A stretch of 64,000 nt of DNA from Aggregatibacter kilianii (GCF_003130255.1 NZ_NRCN01000001.1:1110501-1174500), one strand, 5' to 3'. Counted from the stretch's first letter, positions 30,101 through 41,600 are shown. Numbers and translations are program-made. The notes: generated by a model from the sequence alone, not told the origin.

Positions 30101-30335
30101 TCAACAGCACACCGGAATCCATTACGCCGATATTGACACCACGGCCGTTAAATCCCATGGCGTACGCGGTGGAAGCGTTCATTGAGGTTAACCCCCAGTC
30201 TTTTAAGTATTCCTGAGTTTCCCAACTTGCGGTATTTCCTAATTGACCGACTTCCGTATAAGCCAATACGCTACCGGTATAAATACCAATGAAGAGAGCT
30301 AATGCTGTTTTTCGAATAGGGAGAATATGTTTCAT
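27105..30335 (-). CDS. Subtilisin-type autotransporter serine protease
   Basis: 1076 residues. A signal peptide ends near VLA (25). The peptidase S8 domain (about 45-470) shows the triad: Asp73 in VMDSG, His155 in HGTHVGG and Ser414 in GGTSMAAPHVSG, with Asn315 (TAGN) for the oxyanion hole. A charged, probably coiled-coil linker (about 515-580) is followed by the passenger-associated repeat GILTLTGTNSFSG. The last 270 or so residues form the autotransporter barrel, ending LKYAF. It is likely exported by itself and cleaves host or bacterial surface proteins, like NalP, SphB1 and Ssa1. An ACAAGGAA ribosome site precedes the ATG. Confidence 0.94.
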   Translation of the reverse strand: MKHILPIRKTALALFIGIYTGSVLAYTEVGQLGNTASWETQEYLKDWGLTSMNASTAYAMGFNGRGVNIGVMDSGVLLNHPEFQDGRIHTVKTVGTYHTNGMRYPDAAYGNGPINKDEPVKNGKRNFDKTDSGKFTKGEAFDVDGSWHKYTNDAHGTHVGGTMAASRDGNEMHGVAFGANLYSANTGGNDNMTYGPNQDYSFFLKGYTALADAGVKAINNSWGSNRRVNSSFAGALGYKPSYNWRPVPEYGVEYYDVVTAPKPISDPSAHIYLKDLDEAKKAYYQFVIGGEKNFIDAAYEVAKNKEVIQVFTAGNRSMMAESFTRAMLPYFRPDAEKYWVNVTGQVGGEGYPNDSSEDVSDEKAGADIQEFNLAGHSKWWTIAAPSANIYSAYVELANAQTYGNAIYKSAGGTSMAAPHVSGALGVIFARYPYMTTDQARDVMLTTARQTTLRQGLEGKPLERWETEQGVPSNVWGWGILDLGKAMFGPGQFLGEFNVTLNQDDLWSNDISDKAIKARQLEDQAEAATWATRKAELQALMQNRNSATAEEKAEYQVGLDREIARNQRLAQGYEGALVKNGNGILTLTGTNSFSGQVDVQEGRLSALNQSVGSSKGVFVKDGAALEILTKANVTKPGPNGYTTTTIASTAQAVTATIAKGGTFVLNDGIANIHATFEDGAKLQSAQFDEATQQQLRQNPHQTVNIQGSGTFVNAEKAQATSPYAFFVATNQSDAGALRLTMQKQAMSNVARSANEAAIANAIDNSTGSLYQGLLFATQAQAYKAFDGLNYDADLAAQQHNLINNLTLRQQLTRPAAINAKLNQNTRLWSNSSYNHLSTHGLSSHSYNQLLGADFNVNDTSNVGAFFGATKNTHKNDRTSKDRALHLGVYGNYALTADLNLKAGFIHTRSKDEKHLAIAKKGKTHSQTEDLFAELAYRGIQSDNFALEPYAGVSYLHINTKSFTQGEIRVADNKRDLFATSVGLRPSIPFSLGAVSFSLQGDLAYHRFYHDKTPQGVMIINDQAQATLYGNKLTSLITAGLAIQANFTPAFSVKLGYQGTYNNDTKSNGVNSQLKYAF

Positions 30336-30729
30336 CTTATGTTTCCTTGTGAGAATTGGTTATTTAACTGCTTGATAAAGCAAGAATCGAGCCACCGCCG
30401 AAAACCAATGTGCTTAATTTTCATCAGTATTTTATTAACTCGATAGTAGTGGTTCAATAAGGGAGACTTGATGAAATATAAAATTTTTTGATTTATATCT
30501 ATTAATGCTACGTTAGGGTTTTAAGAGTCGGGTTTAAAAAAGAGAAGTTGAGGGAAATGATCACACCTGATGTGCGAATCCCAAATTTAAATTTCTATGA
30601 TTGTTTAGTGCTGAAAAAATGATCGAAAATCTTTGTGTAATTTTAATATGAAACTGGAAAATTAGCTGTTATAATTCTGCGTTCGAAAAAGATCCCCGTT
30701 TTTTAAAGTTACATAATGGATAAATTTTT
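30336..30729. other. Divergent intergenic region, autotransporter / secE
   Basis: 394 AT-rich bases that must hold promoters for both directions. A TATAAT at 30670-30675 is the only good -10 box for secE, but no convincing -35 precedes it. No RNA gene, repeat or uptake signal was seen. Confidence 0.4.
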
Positions 30730-31140
30730 ATGGCATTAGAAGTTGAGAAAAAGAAAAATGCGCCCGAGGCTTTGGAAGAAAAGTCTAAAGGGGTAAACAT
30801 TTTTTTATGGCTGTTGACAGTTGTGATTATTGCGGTAACTGCCTTCGGTAATATTTATTTCCAAGACCAATATTCTACCCCGATTCGTGTTGTTGCCGTT
30901 GTTGTGTTGCTACTGATTTCCTTAGGCGTGGCAGCAACGACTAATCAAGGTCGAAAAGCCCTTGGTTTCTTTAAAGATTCACGCACAGAACTGAGAAAAA
31001 TCGTATGGCCAACCCGTCCGGAAGCAACGCAAACAACGTTTATTGTTGTTGGTGTCACGGTGTTTGTTTCATTGATTCTTTGGGGATTAGACTCAATCAT
31101 TGTAAGAATTATTACTTTTTTAACCGACTGGAGATTCTAA
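30730..31140 (+). CDS. secE: Sec translocase subunit SecE
   Basis: 136 residues with three membrane segments, as in the long gammaproteobacterial SecE. The conserved cytoplasmic amphipathic helix and tail, [24 protein letters not shown], lie before the last membrane span. It clamps SecY in the protein-export channel. nusG starts 1 base after the stop, the classic secE-nusG pair. Confidence 0.97.
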   Translation: MALEVEKKKNAPEALEEKSKGVNIFLWLLTVVIIAVTAFGNIYFQDQYSTPIRVVAVVVLLLISLGVAATTNQGRKALGFFKDSRTELRKIVWPTRPEATQTTFIVVGVTVFVSLILWGLDSIIVRIITFLTDWRF

Positions 31141-31141
31141 A

Positions 31142-31693
31142 ATGACAGACACCGCAAATAAAAAACGTTGGTACGTGTTGCAGGCTTTCTCCGGTTTTGA
31201 AGCCCGTGTAGCAACGACTTTACGCGAATACATTAAACTTCATCAAATGGAAGAACAATTTGGTGAAGTGCTTGTACCAACCGAAGAGGTGGTTGAAAAT
31301 GTGGCAGGTAAGCGTCGTAAAAGTGAGCGTAAATATTTCCCGGGCTATGTGCTAGTTCAAATGGAAATGAATGATGACACTTGGCATTTGGTTCGTAGCG
31401 TACCACGTGTGATGGGCTTTATTGGGGGGACACCGGATAAACCGGCGCCAATTAGTAACCGTGAAGCAGATATTATTTTGAATCGTTTGGAACAAAACAG
31501 CGACAAGCCAAAACCAAGAACCACTTTCCAACCGGGCGAGGAAGTACGTGTGACCGAAGGACCATTTATGGATTTCAACGGTACGGTGGAAGAAATCGAC
31601 TACGAAAAAGGGCGTTTGAAAGTGTCCGTTTCTATTTTTGGTCGTGCTACACCGGTTGAACTTGAGTTCAGCCAAGTGGAAAAAAACAGTTAG
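31142..31693 (+). CDS. nusG: Transcription termination/antitermination factor NusG
   Basis: 183 residues. The NGN domain starts [16 protein letters not shown] and contains [15 protein letters not shown]. The C-terminal KOW domain is [23 protein letters not shown]. It links RNA polymerase to Rho or to the ribosome. It is co-transcribed with secE. An imperfect uptake-signal hairpin follows. Confidence 0.98.
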   Translation: MTDTANKKRWYVLQAFSGFEARVATTLREYIKLHQMEEQFGEVLVPTEEVVENVAGKRRKSERKYFPGYVLVQMEMNDDTWHLVRSVPRVMGFIGGTPDKPAPISNREADIILNRLEQNSDKPKPRTTFQPGEEVRVTEGPFMDFNGTVEEIDYEKGRLKVSVSIFGRATPVELEFSQVEKNS

Positions 31694-31713
31694 TTAAAAA
31701 CGTTTAAATTTTT

Positions 31714-31747
31714 GACCGCACTTTAAATTAACTATGAAAGTGTGGTG
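31714..31747 (+). terminator. Imperfect uptake-signal hairpin after nusG
   Basis: ACCGCACTTT (31715-31724) pairs with AAAGTGTGGT (31737-31746), with one G-T position. It separates secE-nusG from the rplK promoter. Confidence 0.55.
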
Positions 31748-31767
31748 ACTTTCTCAAGTATTTTTAC

Positions 31768-31796
31768 TTGAAAAACCGGTTGCGTTTGATTAGAAT
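31768..31796 (+). promoter_or_regulatory. rplK promoter
   Basis: TTGAAA (31768-31773), exactly 17 bases, then TAGAAT (31791-31796). The same arrangement drives rplKA in E. coli. Confidence 0.75.
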
Positions 31797-31861
31797 GCAA
31801 CCCTTTTTATCAACAGGGGAGCTAGCAATAGCGTTATTACCCACTTAGAGGAAACTTAAAA

Positions 31862-32290
31862 ATGGCAAAAAAAGTCCAAGCCTACGTTAAGTTGCAAGTT
31901 GCAGCTGGTATGGCAAACCCTTCACCACCGGTTGGTCCTGCATTAGGTCAACAAGGTGTTAACATCATGGAATTCTGTAAAGCATTCAACGCTCGTACCG
32001 AGAGCTTAGAAAAAGGTTTACCAATTCCTGTGGTTATCACTGTTTATGCAGACCGTTCATTCACTTTTATTACTAAAACTCCACCGGCTGCCGTGTTATT
32101 GAAAAAAGCGGCCGGCGTTAAATCCGGTTCTAATAAACCGAACAAAGATAAAGTAGGTAAAGTGACTTTAGAACAGGTTCGTCAAATCGCTGAAACTAAA
32201 GCGGCCGATATGACCGGTGCGACTATCGAAACCAAGATGAAATCAATTGTCGGTACTGCTCGTTCTATGGGCTTAACGGTGGAGGAATAA
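31862..32290 (+). CDS. rplK: 50S ribosomal protein L11
   Basis: 142 residues, normal length. [40 protein letters not shown] is the L11 N-terminal domain with its proline-rich loop. The C-terminal RNA-binding domain ends [10 protein letters not shown]. It forms the GTPase-associated centre on 23S rRNA. rplA follows after 4 bases. Confidence 0.99.
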   Translation: MAKKVQAYVKLQVAAGMANPSPPVGPALGQQGVNIMEFCKAFNARTESLEKGLPIPVVITVYADRSFTFITKTPPAAVLLKKAAGVKSGSNKPNKDKVGKVTLEQVRQIAETKAADMTGATIETKMKSIVGTARSMGLTVEE

Positions 32291-32294
32291 TACA

Positions 32295-32984
32295 ATGGCT
32301 AAATTGACTAAAAAAATGAAAGCAATCAAAGCCGGCGTAGATTCTACCAAGGCGTACGAAATCAATGAAGCAATCGCAGTATTGAAACAGTTCGCGACTG
32401 CTAAATTCGTGGAAAGCGTTGACGTTGCAGTAAACTTGGGTATCGATCCTCGTAAATCTGACCAAAACGTTCGTGGTGCAACTGTATTACCACACGGTAC
32501 TGGTCGTGAAGTACGTGTAGCTGTGTTCACTCAAGGCGCAAACGCAGAAGCAGCTAAAGCAGCCGGCGCTGACTTAGTGGGTATGGAAGATTTGGCAGAG
32601 CAAATCAAAAAAGGCGAAATGAACTTCGACGTTGTTATTGCATCTCCTGATGCAATGCGTGTTGTTGGTCAATTAGGTCAAGTATTAGGCCCACGCGGTT
32701 TAATGCCAAACCCTAAAGTTGGTACTGTAACACCAAACGTTGCTGAAGCCGTGAAAAATGCGAAGTCCGGTCAGGTTCGTTACCGTAACGATAAGAACGG
32801 TATCATCCACACCACAATCGGTAAAGCGAACTTCTCTGAAGTTCAATTAAAAGAAAACCTTCAAGCGTTATTGGCCGCTTTAACTAAAGCGAAACCAACC
32901 ACTTCAAAAGGTGTCTTTATTAAGAAAGTAAGTATTTCTACTACAATGGGTGCCGGTGTAGCAGTTGATCAAGCTTCACTATAA
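32295..32984 (+). CDS. rplA: 50S ribosomal protein L1
   Basis: 229 residues, normal length. It contains [20 protein letters not shown] and [17 protein letters not shown], the L1 signature. It forms the mobile L1 stalk and, by family, represses its own rplKA mRNA. The pair ends at a strong uptake-signal terminator, after which rplJ has its own promoter. Confidence 0.99.
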   Translation: MAKLTKKMKAIKAGVDSTKAYEINEAIAVLKQFATAKFVESVDVAVNLGIDPRKSDQNVRGATVLPHGTGREVRVAVFTQGANAEAAKAAGADLVGMEDLAEQIKKGEMNFDVVIASPDAMRVVGQLGQVLGPRGLMPNPKVGTVTPNVAEAVKNAKSGQVRYRNDKNGIIHTTIGKANFSEVQLKENLQALLAALTKAKPTTSKGVFIKKVSISTTMGAGVAVDQASL

Positions 32985-33007
32985 TCCGTAGAAATACGAT
33001 GAAATAT

Positions 33008-33038
33008 GACCGCACTTTTAAAAGTGCGGTTATTTTTT
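33008..33038 (+). terminator. Palindromic uptake-signal terminator after rplA
   Basis: ACCGCACTTTT and AAAAGTGCGGT lie back to back as a perfect 22-base palindrome (33009-33030), followed by TATTTTTTG. Confidence 0.8.
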
Positions 33039-33082
33039 GTGGTGTTTATTGTATTTGAATTGATGGTTTTTTATCATCAGCC

Positions 33083-33111
33083 TTTACAAACACCATTTTG
33101 ATCGTTATAAT
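33083..33111 (+). promoter_or_regulatory. rplJ promoter
   Basis: TTTACA (33083-33088), 17 bases, TATAAT (33106-33111): near-consensus and correctly placed for the L10 leader. Confidence 0.75.
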
Positions 33112-33117
33112 TTTCGT

Positions 33118-33341
33118 CCTTTTTAGACCGTAATTTACATGCGGTTTAGTATTTCTGGTTGGTGCTTGACCTCATTCAAGCCCCGTCCAAGACCGTAGGG
33201 GAGCAATCTTAATTATCCTACGTAGATGGTGAACAGAATAAGAATTTTCTTGCTTCTGTGCACCGAATTCGTACTAATATGTTGTTTATATTAGGTATTT
33301 AAATTCCGAGCAATCGGAGTGTATTCAGGAGCTAACAGCCA
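33118..33341 (+). promoter_or_regulatory. L10-type ribosomal leader of rplJL-rpoBC
   Basis: The long leader contains segments like the E. coli rplJ leader in the same order: TGGTTGGTGCTTGAC near 33156, AAGACCGTAGGGGAGCA near 33190, TCCTACGTAGATGGTGAACA near 33217 and CTTCTGTGCACCG near 33254. In E. coli the L10-L12 complex binds this RNA and represses translation of rplJ and rplL. Confidence 0.8.
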
Positions 33342-33833
33342 ATGGCATTAAATCTTCAAGACAAACAAGCAATTGTTGCCGAAGTAAATGAAGCAGCCAA
33401 AGGTGCCCTTTCTGCTGTGATCGCGGATTCCCGTGGTGTGACAGTAGACAAAATGACCGAATTGCGTAAATCTGCACGCGAAGCCGGTGTTTCTATGCGC
33501 GTTGTTCGTAATACTTTATTACGTCGTGCAGTAGAAGGCACTGAATTCGAATGTTTGAAAGACACATTTACCGGTCCAACACTTATCGCATTCTCTACCG
33601 AACATCCAGGTGCTGCAGCACGTTTGTTCAAAGAATTTGCAAAAGCAAACGATAAGTTTGAACTTAAAGGTGCAGCCTTTGAAGGTAAGATCCAAGATGT
33701 TGAATTCTTAGCAACATTACCGACTTACGACGAAGCAATTGCACGTTTAATGGGCACAATGAAAGAAGCTGCGGCAGGCAAACTTGTTCGCACTCTTGCG
33801 GCATTACGCGACAAATTACAAGAAGCGGCTTAA
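33342..33833 (+). CDS. rplJ: 50S ribosomal protein L10
   Basis: 163 residues. The start [26 protein letters not shown] and the RNA-binding [15 protein letters not shown] are typical. The C-terminal helix anchors L7/L12 dimers. AGGAGCTAACAGCC precedes the ATG. It lies behind its own leader and 51 bases before rplL. Confidence 0.99.
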   Translation: MALNLQDKQAIVAEVNEAAKGALSAVIADSRGVTVDKMTELRKSAREAGVSMRVVRNTLLRRAVEGTEFECLKDTFTGPTLIAFSTEHPGAAARLFKEFAKANDKFELKGAAFEGKIQDVEFLATLPTYDEAIARLMGTMKEAAAGKLVRTLAALRDKLQEAA

Positions 33834-33884
33834 TCAAGCGTTTCTTCATCCAATTAACTTTATTTACTTTAGGAATTGATTGTT

Positions 33885-34253
33885 ATGTCATTAACTAACG
33901 AACAAATCATTGAAGCGATTGCTTCTAAATCTGTAACTGAAATCGTTGAATTAATCACAGCGATGGAAGAAAAATTTGGTGTTTCAGCAGCGGCAGCAGT
34001 AGCAGCAGCTCCGGCAGCAGGCGCAGCAGCAGTTGAAGAAAAAACTGAATTCGACGTAGTTCTTGCTGAAGCTGGTGCTAACAAAGTAGCAGTAATCAAA
34101 GCAGTACGTGGTGCAACCGGTTTAGGCTTGAAAGAAGCTAAAGACTTAGTTGAATCTGCACCGGCTGTATTGAAAGAAGGCATCGCTAAAGCAGAAGCAG
34201 AAGCACTTAAGAAAGAATTAGAAGAAGCCGGCGCTAAAGTAGAAATCAAATAA
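33885..34253 (+). CDS. rplL: 50S ribosomal protein L7/L12
   Basis: 122 residues from the ATG at 33885, the normal start [16 protein letters not shown]. An alanine-rich hinge (residues about 38-52) joins the dimerisation domain to the C-terminal factor-binding domain with [19 protein letters not shown]. Several copies recruit elongation factors. Confidence 0.99.
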   Translation: MSLTNEQIIEAIASKSVTEIVELITAMEEKFGVSAAAAVAAAPAAGAAAVEEKTEFDVVLAEAGANKVAVIKAVRGATGLGLKEAKDLVESAPAVLKEGIAKAEAEALKKELEEAGAKVEIK

Positions 34254-34286
34254 TTTTGATACTATTTTGTCCTGTTTCTCAGGTTA

Positions 34287-34313
34287 AATGGCTGGTGGGT
34301 AACCATCAGCCAT
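34287..34313 (+). terminator. Attenuator hairpin between rplL and rpoB
   Basis: AATGGCTGGTGG-GTAA-CCATCAGCCATT (one G-T pair), followed by TTGTGC rather than a long T run. Its position matches the partial attenuator known between rplL and rpoB in enterobacteria. Confidence 0.65.
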
Positions 34314-34520
34314 TTTGTGCTATCAAAAACAGAAGTAAATTTGCCGTTTAATTACTTTTGTTTCCTCGAATTAAACCAAGCATTTTAATTTGAGTCACCC
34401 ACTCAAGAAGTAAGGTTCATAGTGCGGTCATCTAAAACGGTATCTAATACATTGTCACCAATATTTGCCCAAATTATTGTGTGTTGATTGTGGGTCACTG
34501 AACAGAAGCAGAGGAACCCT

Positions 34521-37500
34521 ATGGTTTACTCCTATACCGAGAAAAAACGAATTCGTAAAGACTTCGGCAAACGTCCGCAAGTTTTAAATATTCCTTATTT
34601 ATTAACAATTCAGATCGATTCTTTTGAAAAATTTATTCAAAGAGATCCTGATGGTCAACAAGGCTTAGAAGCCGCTTTCCGCTCTGTATTCCCGATTGTC
34701 AGTACAAACGGAAATACCGAATTACAATATGTCAGCTATCAATTAGGCGAGTCCGTGTTTGACGTGCGTGAATGCCAAATTCGCGGTACCACTTATGCAG
34801 CGCCGTTACGCGTAAAACTACGCTTAGTCAGTTATGACAAAGATGCCGCACCGGGCACCATCAAAGATATTAAAGAACAAGAAGTTTATATGGGTGAAAT
34901 CCCATTGATGACCGATAACGGTACTTTTGTTATTAACGGTACCGAGCGTGTTATCGTGTCTCAATTACACCGCAGTCCGGGTGTGTTCTTTGATAGCGAC
35001 AAAGGTAAAACTCATTCTTCAGGTAAAGTGCTGTATAACGCACGTATTATTCCTTACCGCGGTTCATGGTTGGATTTTGAGTTTGATCCGAAAGATAATT
35101 TATATGCACGTATCGACCGTCGTCGTAAATTACCGGCAACTATTATTTTACGTGCGTTAGGCTATACCACCGAACAAATCTTAGATCTTTTCTTTGATAA
35201 AATTGCCTTTGAAATCAAAGATAATAAATTATTAATGACCTTAGTGCCGGAGCGTTTACGTGGTGAAACCGCCGCGTTTGATATTGAGGCTAAAGGTAAG
35301 GTTTATATTGAACGTGGCCGTCGTATTACTGCACGTCATATTAAAGCCTTAGAAAAAGACAACATCACACAAGTTGAAGTACCGACCGAATATATCGTGG
35401 GCAAAGTTGCCGCGAAAGATTACGTGGATTTAGAAACCGGTGAACTGGTTTGCCCGGCAAATATGGAGCTTTCACTTGAGTTATTGGCAAAATTAGCACA
35501 AGCCGGTTATACACAAATTGAGACTTTATTTACCAATGATCTTGATTATGGTCCGTATATTTCCGAAACCTTACGTGTAGATCCTTCTAATGATCGTCTA
35601 AGTGCGTTAGTGGAAATCTATCGCATGATGCGTCCGGGTGAGCCACCGACAAAAGAAGCCGCAGAAGCATTATTTGACAACCTGTTCTTCTCTTCCGATC
35701 GTTATGATTTGTCTGCTGTAGGTAGAATGAAATTTAACCGCTCTTTAGGTATTGAAGAAGCTACCGGTAACGGCACGTTAAGTAATGAAGATATCGTCAG
35801 TGTGATGAAAAAACTGATTGATATTCGTAATGGTCGCGGAGAAGTGGATGATATTGACCACTTAGGTAACCGTCGTATCCGTTCTGTGGGTGAAATGGCA
35901 GAGAACCAATTCCGTATTGGCTTGGTGCGCGTTGAACGTGCGGTGAAAGAGCGTTTATCTTTAGGTGATTTAGATGCCATCACACCACAAGATTTAATTA
36001 ACGCAAAACCAATTTCTGCTGCGGTGAAAGAATTCTTTGGTTCATCTCAGTTATCTCAATTTATGGACCAAAACAACCCGTTATCAGAAGTCACACACAA
36101 ACGTCGTATTTCTGCATTAGGTCCGGGCGGTTTAACTCGTGAGCGTGCAGGTTTTGAGGTGCGTGACGTACATGCCACCCACTATGGTCGCGTGTGTCCG
36201 ATTGAAACGCCTGAAGGTCCAAACATCGGTTTGATTAACTCCCTTTCTGTTTATGCGCGTACTAACGACTACGGCTTCTTAGAAACACCGTATCGTAAAG
36301 TGGTAAATGGCCAGGTGACCGAAGAAATTGAATATCTTTCTGCGATTGAAGAAGGTAAATACGTTATTGCACAGGCGAACTCAAGTCTTGATGAAGATTT
36401 CCGCTTTACCGATGCGTTTGTTACCTGTCGTGGTGAACATGGTGAATCAGGTCTTTATAAACCTGAAGAAATTCACTATATGGACGTTTCTACCCAACAA
36501 GTGGTTTCTGTGGCGGCAGCCTTGATTCCATTCTTAGAGCACGACGATGCGAACCGTGCTTTGATGGGGGCAAACATGCAACGCCAAGCGGTTCCAACCT
36601 TGCGTGCAGATAAACCGTTAGTCGGTACCGGTATTGAAAAAGCAGTAGCGCTTGACTCCGGTGTTGCGGTTGTCGCAAGACGCGGTGGTACGATTCAATA
36701 CGTGGACGCTTCCCGTATTGTGGTGAAAGTCAATGAAGACGAAACCGTTGCGGGCGAAGCCGGTATTGATATTTATAACTTAATCAAATACACACGTTCT
36801 AACCAAAATACCTGTATCAACCAAATTCCTTGTGTGAATTTAGGTGACCCGATTGAACGTGGTGAAATCTTGGCAGACGGACCATCTACCGATTTAGGTG
36901 AGTTGGCGCTTGGTCAAAATATTCGCGTAGCGTTCATGCCATGGAACGGTTATAACTTCGAAGACTCCATGTTAGTTTCCGAACGTGTGGTACAACAAGA
37001 TCGTTTCACAACTATTCACATTCAAGAGCTTTCTTGTGTGGCACGTGATACCAAATTAGGTGCGGAAGAAATTACCGCAGATATTCCTAACGTCGGTGAA
37101 GCCGCATTAAGCAAATTGGACGAATCCGGTATCGTGTATATCGGTGCGGAAGTGAAGGGTGGCGATATTCTGGTGGGTAAAGTGACACCAAAAGGTGAAA
37201 CCCAATTAACCCCGGAAGAAAAATTATTACGCGCGATCTTCGGTGAAAAAGCCTCTGACGTGAAAGATTCTTCTTTACGTGTACCAAACAGCGTTTCCGG
37301 TACCGTTATCGACGTACAAGTGTTTACCCGTGATGGCGTAGAAAAAGACAAACGTGCGTTAGAAATTGAAGAAATGCAGTTAAAACAAGCGAAAAAAGAC
37401 TTGAGCGAAGAGTTTGAGATCTTGGAAGCAGGCTTGTTTATGCGTATCCGCAACCTATTGTTGTCCGGTGGTTTCGATGCGAAATCCTTAGATAAATTAG

Positions 37501-38549
37501 ACCGCACTAAATGGTTGGAACAAACCTTAGATAACGAGGAAAAACAACACCAGTTAGAGCAATTAGCGGAACAACATGAAGAATTACGCAAAGAATTTGA
37601 ACGTAAATTGGAAGTGCAACGCAACAAGATTATCCAAGGCGACGATTTGGCACCGGGCGTGTTGAAAGTGGTTAAAGTATATCTTGCGGTGAAACGTCAA
37701 ATTCAACCGGGTGATAAAATGGCGGGTCGTCACGGTAACAAAGGGGTTATCTCAAAAATTAACCCTGTGGAAGACATGCCATACGATGAAAACGGTCAAC
37801 CTGTTGAAATCGTATTGAACCCGTTGGGCGTTCCGTCCCGTATGAATATCGGTCAAATCTTGGAAACTCACTTAGGTTTGGCGGCGAAAGGTATCGGCGA
37901 TCAAATTAATGCGATGATTAAGCAACAACAATCTATCGCGAAATTGCGTGAATACATGCAAAAAGCCTATGACCTTGGCGGCGGTTCACAAAAAGTGGAT
38001 CTCAGCACCTTTACTGATGAAGAAGTGATGCGTTTAGCACAAAACTTACGTAAAGGCTTGCCGATTGCGACACCGGTATTTGACGGTGCACATGAAAAAG
38101 AAATCAAAGGCTTATTAGAGCTTGGTGGTTTACCTACTTCCGGTCAAATTACCCTTTATGATGGTCGTACAGGTGAGAAATTCGAGCGTCCGGTAACTGT
38201 AGGTTACATGTATATGCTCAAATTGAACCACTTGGTTGATGACAAAATGCACGCGCGTTCAACCGGTTCTTATAGTCTTGTTACTCAACAACCATTGGGT
38301 GGTAAGGCACAATTCGGTGGTCAACGTTTCGGTGAGATGGAGGTGTGGGCACTTGAAGCTTATGGTGCGGCTTATACCTTACAAGAAATGTTAACCGTGA
38401 AATCCGATGACGTGAACGGTCGTACGAAGATGTATAAAAACATCGTCAGCGGCAACCAACAAATGGATCCGGGCACACCGGAATCTTTCAACGTAATTAT
38501 GAAAGAAATCCGTTCACTTGGTATCAACATCGACTTAGACGAAGAATAA
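34521..38549 (+). CDS. rpoB: RNA polymerase beta subunit
   Basis: 1342 residues from the ATG at 34521 ([20 protein letters not shown]), matching the E. coli length. [31 protein letters not shown] is the rifampicin-pocket region with the wild-type residues Q, D, H, R and S visible. It ends GINIDLDEE. It forms the catalytic core with beta prime. The ORF could extend to 34488, but AGAGGAA before 34521 fits the real start. Confidence 0.99.
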   Translation: MVYSYTEKKRIRKDFGKRPQVLNIPYLLTIQIDSFEKFIQRDPDGQQGLEAAFRSVFPIVSTNGNTELQYVSYQLGESVFDVRECQIRGTTYAAPLRVKLRLVSYDKDAAPGTIKDIKEQEVYMGEIPLMTDNGTFVINGTERVIVSQLHRSPGVFFDSDKGKTHSSGKVLYNARIIPYRGSWLDFEFDPKDNLYARIDRRRKLPATIILRALGYTTEQILDLFFDKIAFEIKDNKLLMTLVPERLRGETAAFDIEAKGKVYIERGRRITARHIKALEKDNITQVEVPTEYIVGKVAAKDYVDLETGELVCPANMELSLELLAKLAQAGYTQIETLFTNDLDYGPYISETLRVDPSNDRLSALVEIYRMMRPGEPPTKEAAEALFDNLFFSSDRYDLSAVGRMKFNRSLGIEEATGNGTLSNEDIVSVMKKLIDIRNGRGEVDDIDHLGNRRIRSVGEMAENQFRIGLVRVERAVKERLSLGDLDAITPQDLINAKPISAAVKEFFGSSQLSQFMDQNNPLSEVTHKRRISALGPGGLTRERAGFEVRDVHATHYGRVCPIETPEGPNIGLINSLSVYARTNDYGFLETPYRKVVNGQVTEEIEYLSAIEEGKYVIAQANSSLDEDFRFTDAFVTCRGEHGESGLYKPEEIHYMDVSTQQVVSVAAALIPFLEHDDANRALMGANMQRQAVPTLRADKPLVGTGIEKAVALDSGVAVVARRGGTIQYVDASRIVVKVNEDETVAGEAGIDIYNLIKYTRSNQNTCINQIPCVNLGDPIERGEILADGPSTDLGELALGQNIRVAFMPWNGYNFEDSMLVSERVVQQDRFTTIHIQELSCVARDTKLGAEEITADIPNVGEAALSKLDESGIVYIGAEVKGGDILVGKVTPKGETQLTPEEKLLRAIFGEKASDVKDSSLRVPNSVSGTVIDVQVFTRDGVEKDKRALEIEEMQLKQAKKDLSEEFEILEAGLFMRIRNLLLSGGFDAKSLDKLDRTKWLEQTLDNEEKQHQLEQLAEQHEELRKEFERKLEVQRNKIIQGDDLAPGVLKVVKVYLAVKRQIQPGDKMAGRHGNKGVISKINPVEDMPYDENGQPVEIVLNPLGVPSRMNIGQILETHLGLAAKGIGDQINAMIKQQQSIAKLREYMQKAYDLGGGSQKVDLSTFTDEEVMRLAQNLRKGLPIATPVFDGAHEKEIKGLLELGGLPTSGQITLYDGRTGEKFERPVTVGYMYMLKLNHLVDDKMHARSTGSYSLVTQQPLGGKAQFGGQRFGEMEVWALEAYGAAYTLQEMLTVKSDDVNGRTKMYKNIVSGNQQMDPGTPESFNVIMKEIRSLGINIDLDEE

Positions 38550-38576
38550 GTCAGGGTATTGACCCCCTATTGAGCC

Positions 38577-38622
38577 CAAGTGCGGTCGATTTTAAAAACG
38601 TTTTGAAAAACGACCGCACTTG
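38577..38622 (+). repeat. Inverted uptake-signal pair between rpoB and rpoC
   Basis: CAAGTGCGGTCG (38577-38588) and CGACCGCACTTG (38611-38622) form a perfect 12-bp stem with a 22-base loop. It has no T run, and lies inside an operon where full termination would be harmful. Confidence 0.75.
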
Positions 38623-38652
38623 AATAAGTTTAACTCCGACAGGAGCAAATCT

Positions 38653-41600
38653 GTGAAAGACTTAGTTAAGTTTTTAAAAGCACAATCAAAAACCGCTGAA
38701 GATTTTGATGTGATTAAAATCGGTTTAGCCTCACCTGACATGATCCGTTCTTGGTCATACGGTGAAGTTAAAAAGCCTGAAACAATCAACTATCGTACCT
38801 TTAAACCAGAACGTGACGGTCTTTTCTGTGCCCGTATCTTCGGACCGGTAAAAGATTACGAATGTTTGTGCGGTAAGTACAAACGCTTAAAACACCGTGG
38901 TGTGATTTGTGAAAAATGTGGCGTTGAAGTCACTCAAACTAAAGTTCGTCGTGAACGTATGGGGCATATTGAATTAGCTTCACCGGTGGCGCACATTTGG
39001 TTCTTAAAATCCCTGCCGTCCCGTATCGGTTTATTGTTAGATATGCCTTTGCGTGATATTGAACGCGTGCTGTATTTTGAATCTTACATTGTGATCGAAC
39101 CGGGTATGACCGATCTTGAGCGCGGTCAGTTGTTAACCGAAGAACAATATCTTGACGCGGAAGACCGTTGGCAAGATGAGTTCGATGCCAAAATGGGGGC
39201 AGAAGCCATTCAAGCCTTATTGCGCGGTATCGATTTGGAAGCGGAATGCGAAAATTTACGTGAAGAATTACAAGAAACCAATTCCGAAACCAAACGTAAG
39301 AAAATCACTAAACGCTTAAAATTATTAGAAGCCTTCTTACAGTCCGGCAACAAACCGGAATGGATGGTGATGACCGTATTGCCGGTACTTCCACCGGATT
39401 TACGTCCGTTAGTGCCGTTAGACGGTGGTCGTTTTGCGACTTCTGACTTGAACGATTTATACCGTCGTGTAATCAACCGTAACAACCGCTTAAAACGTTT
39501 ATTAGATTTAATCGCACCGGATATTATCGTGCGTAACGAAAAACGTATGTTACAAGAATCCGTTGATGCGTTGTTAGACAACGGTCGTCGAGGTCGTGCA
39601 ATTACCGGTTCTAACCGTCGTCCGTTAAAATCATTGGCGGATATGATTAAAGGTAAACAAGGTCGTTTCCGTCAAAACTTGTTGGGTAAACGTGTTGACT
39701 ACTCAGGTCGTTCCGTAATCACAGTAGGCCCATACTTACACTTACATCAATGCGGTTTGCCGAAGAAAATGGCGTTGGAATTATTCCGTCCGTTTATCTA
39801 TGCAAAATTAGAAAGCCGTGGTTATGCAACGACGATTAAAGCTGCGAAGAAAATGGTGGAGCGTGAAGATGCGATCGTTTGGGATATCTTGGCTGAAGTC
39901 ATTCGCGAACATCCGATTCTGTTGAACCGTGCGCCAACATTGCACCGTTTGGGTATTCAAGCGTTTGAACCGATCTTAATCGAAGGTAAAGCGATTCAAT
40001 TACACCCACTTGTTTGTGCGGCGTTCAATGCGGACTTCGACGGTGACCAAATGGCGGTACACGTACCGTTAACCTTGGAAGCGCAATTAGAAGCGCGTGC
40101 GTTAATGATGTCTACGAACAACATTCTTTCTCCAGCAAACGGTGATCCGATTATCGTTCCGTCACAAGATGTGGTGTTAGGTCTTTACTACATGACCCGC
40201 GAAAAAGTGAACGGTAAAGGTGAAGGCATGTTATTGCAAGACCCGCGCGAAGCAGAAAAAGCCTATCGTACCGGTCAGGCGGAATTGCATTCTCGCGTGA
40301 AAGTGCGTATTACCGAATATGTGAAAAACGAAGCGGGTGAGTTTGAATCAAAAACCACATTAACAGATACCACTATTGGTCGTGCCATTTTATGGATGAT
40401 CGCGCCGAAAGGTATGCCGTTTAGCTTGTTTAACCAAACACTTGGCAAAAAGGCGATTTCTAAGTTAATTAATGAAAGCTATCGTCGTTTAGGTTTAAAA
40501 GCCAGCGTCATGTTTGCTGACCACATTATGTATACCGGTTTTGCTTATGCTGCACGTTCCGGTTCTTCCGTTGGTATCGACGATATGGTCATTCCGGCGA
40601 AAAAATACGAAATTATTTCTGCAGCGGAAGAAGAAGTGGCTGAAATCCAGGAACAATTCCAATCCGGTCTTGTGACTGCAGGCGAGCGCTATAATAAAGT
40701 GATCGATATTTGGGCTGCAGCCAATGAACGTGTTGCTAAAGCCATGATGGAAAACCTTTCAACGGAAGAAGTGATGAATCGTGAAGGTAAACCGGAAAAA
40801 CAAGCATCTTTCAACAGCATCTTTATGATGGCGGATTCTGGTGCGCGTGGTTCTGCAGCACAGATTCGTCAGTTAGCGGGTATGCGTGGTTTGATGGCAC
40901 GTCCGGACGGTTCGATTATCGAAACCCCGATTACCGCAAACTTCCGTGAAGGCCTGAACGTTTTACAATACTTTATTTCTACCCACGGTGCGCGTAAAGG
41001 TTTGGCGGATACCGCGTTGAAAACAGCGAACTCTGGTTATTTAACCCGTCGTTTAGTTGACGTGGCGCAAGACTTAGTGATTGTAGAAGATGACTGTGGC
41101 ACACACGAAGGTATCGTGATGACCCCGTTAATTGAGGGTGGCGATGAAAAAGTGCCTCTACGCGAACAAGTTTTAGGTCGTGTCGTCGCTGAAGATATCT
41201 TAAAACCGGGTACAGAAGAAGTATTAATTCCACGCAATACATTATTAGATGAAAAATTGTGTGACGTATTAGACGAAAACTCTGTAGACAGCGTGAAAGT
41301 ACGTTCTGTTGTAACCTGTAACACCGATTTCGGAGTGTGTGCGAAATGTTACGGTCGTGACTTAGCACGTGGCCACTTGATCAACCAAGGTGAAGCCGTG
41401 GGTGTTATTGCGGCACAATCTATCGGTGAGCCGGGTACACAGTTAACCATGCGTACGTTCCACATTGGTGGTGCGGCATCCGCAGCAGCCAAAGAGTCTA
41501 GCGTACAAGTGAAAAACAACGGTACGTTACGTTTAGCTAATGCGAAATTCGTTACCAATAACGAAGGTAAATTAGTATTAACTTCTCGTAACACGGAATT

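Noticed and set aside
30336-30729. tRNA gene before secE, as sometimes found near tuf-secE
   Set aside because: No cloverleaf or CCA-adjacent acceptor stem could be formed in this gap.
33869-34249. 126-codon minus-strand ORF opposite rplL
   Set aside because: It arises from the alanine-rich codon pattern of L7/L12 and carries no domain.
37022-37627. 201-codon minus-strand ORF opposite rpoB
   Set aside because: Long shadow ORF caused by codon bias in a highly expressed gene.
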